Assembly: GCA_025361995.1 (NCBI GenBank)
Contig: JANYIP010000190.1
Coordinates: 1 to 20,201 of the forward strand
DNA: 20,201 nt
DNA from: Streptomycetales bacterium
GTDB lineage: Bacteria > Actinomycetota > Actinomycetes > Prado026
Direction: 5' to 3'
The number at the start of each line of letters is the position of its first letter. Position 1 is the stretch's first letter. This document shows positions 15,391 to 20,201 of this stretch, in pieces. Below the pieces are notes generated by a model, which was not told the DNA's origin, did not search any database, and saw only the letters and a list, made by a program, of their open reading frames with translations. Made by a program: the position numbers and the translations under genes.

Positions 15391-15426
15391 GCTCCGGGCT
15401 CGCGGCGATGGCGGCGAGCCCGGAGC
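15391..15426 (-). terminator. Strong hairpin downstream of the YCII gene
   Basis: GCTCCGGGCTCGC at 15391–15403 pairs perfectly over 13 bp with 15414–15426 around a 10-nt loop. It starts 8 bp after the stop of the YCII-domain gene. No T-run follows on the minus strand. The rest of 15147–15433 holds no recognisable gene and presumably carries the aldehyde dehydrogenase promoter. Confidence 0.6.
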
Positions 15427-15433
15427 GCGGTGA

Positions 15434-15721
15434 TCACATCGCGATGAGCTCGCCGACCTCCACGGCACCCCCGTGCGCCAGGCCGGGGCAGCCCTTCGCC
15501 AGCAGGACCGCCGCCTCCAGGTCGGCTGCCTGCACGATCGTGTACCCGGTCACGACACTGCCCGTGGGAGCGCTGCCAACTGAGCTGGTGGCGCCGACCT
15601 GGCTACCCATGTCAACGATCGACGAGCCGAGCTCGCCGAACCACGCCATCCAGGCGGGCCCCTCGACCTCGTCCGGGACATGGCCGGCGACGTTGCGGAA
15701 GGTCAGGACGAAGCTGGTCAT
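15434..15721 (-). CDS. YCII/DGPF-domain protein
   Basis: 95 residues, the usual length of the YCII-related (DGPF) family with a dimeric alpha+beta barrel fold. It opens MTSFVLTFRNVAG, includes FGELGSSIVDMGSQVG and VTGYTIVQAADLEAAVLLAKG, and ends VEVGELIAM, matching the core strands and helix of the family. Members are often found near ECF sigma genes or act as small oxidoreductase-like or ligand-binding proteins; their function is not established. GAGGAG lies about 5 nt before ATG 15721. It appears monocistronic, with its own terminator hairpin. Confidence 0.8.
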   Translation of the reverse strand: MTSFVLTFRNVAGHVPDEVEGPAWMAWFGELGSSIVDMGSQVGATSSVGSAPTGSVVTGYTIVQAADLEAAVLLAKGCPGLAHGGAVEVGELIAM

Positions 15722-16116
15722 CTGCTCTCCTCAGGTGGGAGGACCGGCCGGTGCCGACCCTTCAACACCACGACGATCGAACCCCCCACGAATCGACACC
15801 TCGCCCCCAACAAGATCCAGGATCGGTCTCGACGCACCAGTCGGGCAGTGGAGCCAACTGGCGAAGTCCGCGCCATCTAGCCTCGCCCGGCACACGTCCT
15901 GGGCCGCGGCGCCGCGCATTCCCCGGACGGCCACCAGACGTGGTGTCGCGTTGAGAGTGGGCAGTTCCCACGAATGGGATCGGCGCCAACGGCAGCTGCC
16001 AACGCACGGTCAACGAACCTGCTGGATTGTTCGGCAGCCGCCGGTGGCAGGCGAGCCTGAGACATGGACCCCCCTGCCCGGAGCTCACGCTGAAGCGCCC
16101 AGGTTCTCTGCCGCTC
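15722..16116. other. Gene-free stretch between the YCII gene and the transposase remnants
   Basis: About 395 bp with no frame I can support as coding. Short frames on both strands are Arg/Pro/Ser-rich and lack homology. The right end should include the outer end of the IS3 remnant; TGAGACATGGACCCCCC at about 16061–16077 is a candidate terminal repeat (starts with TG, as IS3 ends do), but its partner end has been lost. Confidence 0.45.
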
Positions 16117-16435
16117 TCATACGGGTTGCGGCTCTCGGTTGAGGGTCGCGTAGTGGGCCTGCTCGAACTCCACGGGACTCATCATGCCCAGGGTGCTGTG
16201 CAGGCGCCGGTTGTTGTACCGGTCGACCCAGCCGGCGGTGGCGAACTCGACGTCGGTGCCGGTCCGGTAGGGCCCGGGGTGGAAGATGGTGGTGCGGATG
16301 CACTCGGTCTTGAACAGGCCGATCAGGCACTCCATCAAGGCGTTGTCGTATGCATCTGCGACCGATCCGATCGAGGGCCGGATGCCTTGCTCGGCGAGGT
16401 GATCGGTGAAGGTGATGGAGGTGTATTGACCGGAT
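16117..16435 (-). pseudogene. IS3-family transposase, C-terminal fragment
   Basis: About 105 residues of the integrase catalytic core: QYTSITFTDHLAEQGIRPSI, then GSVADAYDNALMECLIGLFK carrying the third catalytic acid, and the family-typical WVDRYNNRRLHSTLGMMSP, ending normally at a TGA (16117–16119). The region holding the first two catalytic Asp residues is missing. Homology begins at about 16433, immediately next to the IS30 stop codon, so the join is at base-pair scale. Confidence 0.8.
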
Positions 16436-16783
16436 TCAACCGGTCGATGCAACACCGGCTTGTTGGGCTGAGAGTAGTAGCTCGTTGAAGGCTTCGACTG
16501 GGGTCTTCCAGTCGAGGGACTTGCGGGGCCTGGTGTTCAGGGTGTGAGCGACGGCCTCGAGGTCGTCCGCCGTCCATCGTGAGATGTCGGTGCCCTTGGG
16601 GAAGTACTAGCGCAGCAGTCCGTTGGTGTTCTCGTTCGTGCCTCGCTGCCAGGGCGACTGCGGGTCGGCAAAGAACACCGGGATGCCGGTCTCGACCTTG
16701 AGCTGCGCGTGGGCGCTCATCTCCTTGCCGCGGTCCCAGGTCAGCGACCGGGCCAGCTGTGCGGGCAGGTCGGACATCGTGTC
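16436..16783 (-). pseudogene. IS30-family transposase, C-terminal half with internal stop
   Basis: The frame reads MSDLPAQLARSLTWDRGKEM, VETGIPVFFADPQSPWQRG, TNENTNGLLR, then a TAG at 16607–16609, then YFPKGTDISRWTADDLEAVA and TRPRKSLDWKTPVEAFNELL. It ends SAQQAGVASTG with a native TGA (16436–16438). The catalytic Asp (TWDRG) and Glu (NENTNG) are visible. Homologues have Gln where the TAG stands, so a single CAG-to-TAG change explains it. The N-terminal DNA-binding half is missing, cut off at the IS256 junction near 16783. Confidence 0.8.
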
Positions 16784-17075
16784 TCACCGACGTCGGTACG
16801 CACGGTCTTAGACGTCTTGCCGTTCGGGGAGTTCCCGCTACCGTGACCCGATGGATGGTGCCGGTCGTAGCCCCGGTGCTCGGCCATCTCCACCTGCATC
16901 GCGGTCTCTAAGACCTGCTTGGTCAACCCGGTCAGCAACCCACCCGGCCCGGTCAGCTCGATACCGCTGCTCCGCGCCGCGTCGACCAGCGCTCCGCCAG
17001 CAAAGCAAGTCCAGGATCCCCTGCCAGCACCACATCGGCGCCAGCGGTCTCGTCGTGCGTATCACTGCTGCTCAT
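16784..17075 (-). pseudogene. IS256-family (Mutator-type) transposase, N-terminal fragment with frameshift
   Basis: Translation starts at ATG 17075 (MSSSDTHDETAGADVVLAG, DPGLALLAE). After a missing G near 16991–16992 it continues one frame over as ALVDAARSSGIELTGPGGLL, TGLTKQVLETAMQVEMAEHR, GYDRHHPSGHGSGNSPNGK and TSKTVRTDVG. This is the standard N-terminus of actinobacterial IS256-type transposases. It stops at the IS30 junction, so the whole catalytic domain is gone. Confidence 0.78.
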
Positions 17076-17121
17076 ACGTGATCATCTCCAGACCACGGCC
17101 CTCGCGCAGTGGAGGTCACGC

Positions 17122-17152
17122 CGTGCCACTTACACAAATTTTCGGACAGACC
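17122..17152 (-). repeat. IS256-type terminal inverted repeat (single remaining end)
   Basis: Read on the minus strand from 17152 this begins GGGTCTGTCCGAAAATTTGT and goes on to GTAAGTGGCACG. That is the form of IS256/Mutator terminal repeats in actinobacteria, and it lies 47 bp upstream of the transposase start. The other end has been lost, so no target duplication can be paired. Confidence 0.6.
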
Positions 17153-17263
17153 CAGTCCGGGCCGCAGCCGATGGCGGCCACGCCGCTACGCTGCCCGGGT
17201 GTTCGCTGTGATGGAGAGGGGACTGGACATTCAGGACCGTGAGATGGCATCCGGGCGCGCCTG

Positions 17264-18160
17264 GTGACGCGCCCTTGCAAGATCGGTGTTCAACTGCCCG
17301 AGGTGGAGCGGTTCTTGCCGTGGCCGGAGTATCTGGACTTGGCGCGGCGAGCGGAGGGAGTCGGCTACGACTCGATCTGGGTGGGCGACCACCTGATCTA
17401 CGACCTGCCGGACGGGTCGACACGCGGGCCGTATGAGGCGTGGACGACGCTCGCGGCAATCGCGGCGGCCACCGAACGAGTGGAGATCGGGCCACTCGTT
17501 GCGTCGGCGAGCTTCCACGCGCCGGCGATGTTGGCCAAACAGGCCGCGACGGTCGACGCGATCTCACAAGGCAGGCTCATTGTGGGGCTCGGGGCGGGCT
17601 GGAACCGGCGGGAGTTCGACGCGTTCGGCTTTCCATACGATCAGCGCGTCTCGCGCTTTGAGGAAGCGCTGGCCATCATCGCGCCGCTGCTGCGGGAAGG
17701 GCGGGCAACGTTCCACGGTCGGTTCTACGACGTCGACGACTGTGTGCTGGACCCGCGCCCGATCCGGGAGGGCGGGCCGCCGATCATGTTGGGCTCCAAC
17801 AGCCCGCGGATGCTGAGCATCGGGCTGCCGATCGTGGACTCCTGGAACGTCTGGTGGAGCATCTACGACAACTCGGTCGAGAGGTTCGCTGAGATAAAGG
17901 CCGAGGTCGACGCGGTCATGCCGCAGGGGCGGTATGTCGAGGCGACGGCTGCGGTCCTGGTCACCCTCCCGGGTGGTAAGGGCCGGCTGATGGGTGACAC
18001 GTACGACACCAGGGTCACGACGGTCACGCCCGACGACCTCGGTGACCAGGTGCGAGGGCTGGCCAACGCCGGCGCGACGCACCTGCAGCTCGTGCTGGAC
18101 CCGATCACGGTCGATTCGATCGAAACAGTGGGTGAGGTGCTGGCTGAGCTCGAGAGTTGA
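17264..18160 (+). CDS. LLM-class (luciferase-like) F420-dependent-type oxidoreductase
   Basis: 298 residues, full length for the bacterial luciferase-like superfamily. Visible are the beta-1 opening KIGVQLPE, EGVGYDSIWVGDHL, the strand ERVEIGPLVAS, KQAATVDAISQGRLIVGLGA with GWNRREFDAFG, and the phosphate-binding region RFYDVDDCVLDPRPIREGGP with PIMLGSNSPRMLSI. These suit F420-dependent members rather than the FMN two-component type, but cofactor choice is inferred. The start is GTG 17264 without a clear ribosome binding site; no better in-frame start lies upstream. The gene begins 112 bp beyond the IS256 end and diverges from it, so its promoter must lie in 17153–17263 or in the IS end. Substrate unknown. 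Confidence 0.88.
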   Translation: MTRPCKIGVQLPEVERFLPWPEYLDLARRAEGVGYDSIWVGDHLIYDLPDGSTRGPYEAWTTLAAIAAATERVEIGPLVASASFHAPAMLAKQAATVDAISQGRLIVGLGAGWNRREFDAFGFPYDQRVSRFEEALAIIAPLLREGRATFHGRFYDVDDCVLDPRPIREGGPPIMLGSNSPRMLSIGLPIVDSWNVWWSIYDNSVERFAEIKAEVDAVMPQGRYVEATAAVLVTLPGGKGRLMGDTYDTRVTTVTPDDLGDQVRGLANAGATHLQLVLDPITVDSIETVGEVLAELES

Positions 18161-18278
18161 GGGGTTTCGGTTGACATCTTGACCTGCCACCCAGGTGCTT
18201 ACATGTACTGCCGGATCCGTCCTTTCAGAGCAGGCAGTGCGACGCCGAGGTAGTGGAGGCCGCTGTGACGCATCCCTG

Positions 18279-18515
18279 ACCGCAGTCGTCAACGAGATCA
18301 AGCAACGTCTCGGCCGCGATTTCGCCCTGCCCGGGGGCGTGCGCACCGCGCGAATCTTCGCCCGACTCGGCCCGATCGACCAGTACATCCTGCTCATCGA
18401 GCCCATCGCCCTCGGCGACGGGCAACGACTATTCGACCACCGCACCACCCTCACCCAGGTCCCCGTCAAGGCGTATCCATGCGGAATCACCCGGCTGATC
18501 CACCAGCCCGTTTAA
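18279..18515 (+). pseudogene. C-terminal fragment of a dihydrofolate-reductase/RibD-C family protein
   Basis: About 78 residues: TAVVNEIKQRLGRDF, VRTARIFARLGPIDQYILLI, EPIALGDGQRLFDHRTTLTQ and a normal-looking C-terminus ending IHQPV with TAA. The DxYxLLIxPxxLGxGxRLF pattern belongs to the last third of RibD C-terminal/dihydrofolate-reductase-fold proteins (about 190 residues). The first two thirds are absent, and the open frame upstream of 18279 is not homologous. The usual glycine-rich VLGG loop has become ALPGGV. Non-functional. Confidence 0.65.
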
Positions 18516-18586
18516 TGACATCTCCCCACCGAACCTCCCTGCCGTTCGGTGCGGCTCCGGCCCTCGGCGCTTCAGAGGTCCCCGGC

Positions 18587-18784
18587 TTAGCCCGTGGCGG
18601 GATCGATCATGCTAGGGAAGCCGCGAATGTACTCCCGGTGCCCCCTCGGGCGCCTGATCCGCAGGACCGCTCGACACGAACCCGTAGCCCGCGTCCGGCC
18701 GCTTGCCCAGTCGTATGCCGTGCCGCTGCCGCTCGCCACGCAACGGCGAACAACTGCCATCGACCTCGATGGTGAAAATGACAG
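18587..18784 (-). pseudogene. Unrecognised frameshifted gene remnant
   Basis: The minus strand reads VIFTIEVDGSCSPLRGERQR, then HGIRLGKRPDAGYGFVSSGP with ADQAPEG. After a frame change near 18640 it continues HREYIRGFPSMIDPATG to a TAA. The two pieces look like consecutive parts of one small protein, since EYIRGFLxMIDPxTGYI-type endings follow GYGFVSxxP in some uncharacterised actinobacterial proteins as I recall them. No start is visible. Function unknown. Confidence 0.35.
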
Positions 18785-18909
18785 GTCGGGACGCGCCCTC
18801 GTCTGCTGGGCTGCACTCATAGGGCGTCACACGCGGCGGTCGTGATTGATGGCGATGAGCGGGTGCCTGCGCCTCACTAGTCACGCTGTTGGCTGCATTG
18901 TCGGTGCCG

Positions 18910-19242
18910 TCATGGCGTCGCCAGGTAGTCCTGAAGGGCGTCGAGCCGGTCGTCCCAGTCGTGGGCGAGCGCCGCCAGAAACTGCTGGGCGATCTGCACG
19001 GGTGCGGGCCGCAGGCGGTAGCGCACCCGCCGGCGCTCTCCAGGCTCGGGCATGACCAAGCCGGCGTCGGCCATGAGGGTGAGGTGCTTGGCGATGGCTT
19101 GGCGGGTGATCGGCAGCCGGGCGGCAAGATCGGTGGCGGTGGCCGGACCGTCGGTGGCGAGGGCGGCGAGGATGGCGCGGCGGGTCGGGTCGGCGAGCGC
19201 TACGAAGACCTGCTCGGCAACGGCTTCGATGTCAGGTGCCAT
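18910..19242 (-). CDS. ArsR-family (winged helix) transcriptional regulator
   Basis: 110 residues. The winged helix covers about 5–85: VFVALADPTRRAILAALA, the recognition helix region TATDLAARLPITRQAIAKHL, and the wing GLVMPEPGERRRVRYRLRP. A C-terminal helix includes ALAHDWDDRLDALQDYL. No metal-binding Cys/His pair is present, so this is the non-metal subgroup that is usually paired with an SRPBCC protein. ATG 19242 lies inside the end of the SRPBCC gene, an 11-bp overlap that implies translational coupling. It probably represses its own operon. Confidence 0.9.
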   Translation of the reverse strand: MAPDIEAVAEQVFVALADPTRRAILAALATDGPATATDLAARLPITRQAIAKHLTLMADAGLVMPEPGERRRVRYRLRPAPVQIAQQFLAALAHDWDDRLDALQDYLATP

Positions 19243-19663
19243 CGACGTGTTCTGCCAGGTCAGCCAGCTCTCGCGACCAGCCCTCACTGTGGGAGTCGTA
19301 GGTCTTGCGCCGGGTGTCGATGGGTAGCTGTGCGAAGCCGCTCTCGACGACGCGCAGCAAGGTGCCGGCGCCGCTGGGCTCCAGGGTGAACTCGACGTAA
19401 GTGCGGCGGGGGTCGTCCTCGGGGAGGTCGGGCAGTCGCCAGGTATATGCGAACACCGTGGGTTCCTCGACACGCTCGATCCGCATGTCGACCGTCATGC
19501 CGCCCGCGAAGGTCATCGTGGCCGCGCCGCCTGGGCGCAGGTCGATGCTCGCCCGCTCACCGAACCACGCACTCAGACCGTCGGCCGTGGTGAGCGCCTG
19601 CCACACCTCTCGCGGCACACGGGCCAGGGTCACAGTCCGCTCGATACGGTCGGGGAACGCCAT
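19232..19663 (-). CDS. SRPBCC/AHSA1-type (activator of Hsp90 ATPase homologue 1-like) protein
   Basis: 143 residues, one START-like domain: ERTVTLARVPREVWQALTTA, DGLSAWFGERASIDLRPGG, then VFAYTWRLPDLPEDDPRRTY and GTLLRVVESGFAQLP, ending with a helix (SEGWSRELADLAEHV). Such proteins bind small hydrophobic ligands and are commonly encoded with an ArsR regulator, as here. AAGGAGG at 19669–19675 lies 5 nt before ATG 19663, the best ribosome binding site in the window. The gene order (SRPBCC first, ArsR second, overlapping) suggests one transcript. Confidence 0.9.
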   Translation of the reverse strand: MAFPDRIERTVTLARVPREVWQALTTADGLSAWFGERASIDLRPGGAATMTFAGGMTVDMRIERVEEPTVFAYTWRLPDLPEDDPRRTYVEFTLEPSGAGTLLRVVESGFAQLPIDTRRKTYDSHSEGWSRELADLAEHVDGT

Positions 19664-19713
19664 GTCTTCCTCCTTGGGAGCGACTGTGGATGATGCCGGG
19701 CAAGGTCGCTGAC

Positions 19714-19747
19714 CCGGGGCTGCCTGGTCACGCCTGGCAGTCCCCGG
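19714..19747 (-). terminator. Hairpin between the two SRPBCC genes
   Basis: CCGGGGCTGCC at 19714–19724 pairs with GGCAGTCCCCGG at 19736–19747, leaving one bulged T at 19741, around an 11-nt loop. It starts 13 bp after the stop of the partial SRPBCC gene. No T-run. It probably separates that gene's transcript from the SRPBCC–ArsR operon. Confidence 0.45.
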
Positions 19748-19759
19748 GGCAGACGTGGA

Positions 19760-20201
19760 TCAGGCGGTCTCCTCGGCGGCACGGCGGGCGAGATCTCGGT
19801 GGCTGCGGTTGGGAGCGCCCGGGCCACCCTCGACCAGCTCGCGCAGGCTGGTGCCGACGAAATGATCCCAGCTGCGGCTACACATGTTCTTGCACTCGAG
19901 CTCGTCGTTCAGGCCGCGGTGCTCGAAGGTGACCTGGCAGGAGCCGTCGTCGATCGGCGTGATGGTGAACGTCGGCTGGGTGCCAACCCAGTCCTCCATG
20001 AAGGTGCACTCGATTACCGTCCAGCGGACGGTCGTCGGGCGCGTCGCCTCGTCGACACGGACGAGGAGAGGCGGCTGACTCGCCACCATCGGAAACCGCA
20101 GCTCGCCATCGGCCAGGCCGGAGCCCGTCACAGGGCTCCACCAGGCGGTGAGCGCATCGGTCGTGGTGACGGCGTCGAACACGGCGTCAGCCGGGGCGTT
20201 G
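19760..20201 (-). CDS. Second SRPBCC-fold protein (5' end outside window)
   Basis: The frame is open to the right edge; the last ~146 residues are seen. The sequence NAPADAVFDAVTTTDALTAW followed by WSPVTGSG is the usual N-terminal strand and helix of an AHSA1-like SRPBCC domain, so only about 10–20 residues are likely missing. The GTG at 20182 lies inside this homology and is not the start. The domain continues VRWTVIECTFMEDWVGTQPT and CQVTFEHRGLNDELEC, and ends SRSWDHFVGTSLRELVEGGP with an acidic/Arg tail. It is related in fold to the neighbouring SRPBCC gene but clearly different in sequence. Confidence 0.85.
   Translation of the reverse strand, partial: NAPADAVFDAVTTTDALTAWWSPVTGSGLADGELRFPMVASQPPLLVRVDEATRPTTVRWTVIECTFMEDWVGTQPTFTITPIDDGSCQVTFEHRGLNDELECKNMCSRSWDHFVGTSLRELVEGGPGAPNRSHRDLARRAAEETA

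Larger units (their letters stand above)
16061..17152 (-). mobile_element. Composite of three broken insertion sequences (IS256, IS30, IS3)
   Basis: Reading on the minus strand from 17152 down there is an IS256-type end and transposase N-terminus, an IS30-family transposase C-terminal half, and an IS3-family transposase C-terminal third. They are joined with no spacer, all in the same orientation. Each keeps one native end and lacks the other. None can make a complete transposase, so the block is immobile. Confidence 0.75.

Noticed and set aside
15194..15433. Short plus-strand open frame between the aldehyde dehydrogenase and YCII genes
   Set aside because: No ribosome binding site, no homology, and it runs through the terminator hairpin.

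Overview
The window is high-GC DNA with strong G/C bias at third codon positions. It carries F420-type luciferase-like oxidoreductase, SigE-like ECF sigma factor, zinc-ribbon/cyclase/AAA/TPR regulator and ArsR–SRPBCC genes. Together these point to a chromosomal segment of an actinobacterium, most like Nocardioidaceae or a relative; the lineage is inferred from gene content only.

Left part (1–11320): mostly intact genes. The window opens inside a large secreted repeat protein built of 108-residue Ig-like modules of two alternating types. Next comes a 1176-residue signalling protein with two zinc ribbons, a class III nucleotide cyclase, an AAA-type NTPase and a TPR-like C-terminal half. Convergent to it lies a minus-strand block of five genes: a multipass membrane protein, a metallo-beta-lactamase-fold hydrolase, an ECF sigma factor, a membrane-anchored protein in the anti-sigma position (ATGA overlap with the sigma factor) and a secreted parallel beta-helix protein. 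The last three look like one translationally coupled unit in which an extracellular protein may be the product of an envelope-responsive sigma factor. A divergent SRPBCC gene closes this part.

Middle and right part (11334–18845): a zone of gene decay. In order it holds a Rossmann-fold gene cut off after 95 residues and joined out of frame to an aldo/keto reductase lacking its N-terminus; an unrecognised minus-strand fragment; a TetR regulator without its DNA-binding half; a stretch with a strong hairpin and a 23-bp palindrome; and a frameshifted HEAT-repeat remnant. Two intact minus-strand genes follow, a ketoglutarate-semialdehyde-type aldehyde dehydrogenase and a YCII-domain protein. Then comes a composite of three broken transposases (IS3, IS30 and IS256 families) joined end to end, an intact F420-dependent-type oxidoreductase, and two further remnants (a dihydrofolate-reductase/RibD C-terminus and an unrecognised frameshifted fragment).

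Right edge (18910–20201): a minus-strand cluster with an SRPBCC/AHSA1 gene cut by the window edge, a hairpin, a second SRPBCC gene with a consensus ribosome binding site, and an ArsR regulator overlapping it by 11 bases. I saw no tRNA, rRNA, CRISPR array, toxin-antitoxin pair or phage gene. The most notable points are the fused-gene junction at 11600–11621, the three-way transposase chimera, the sigma/membrane/beta-helix unit and the A/B periodicity of the surface protein.
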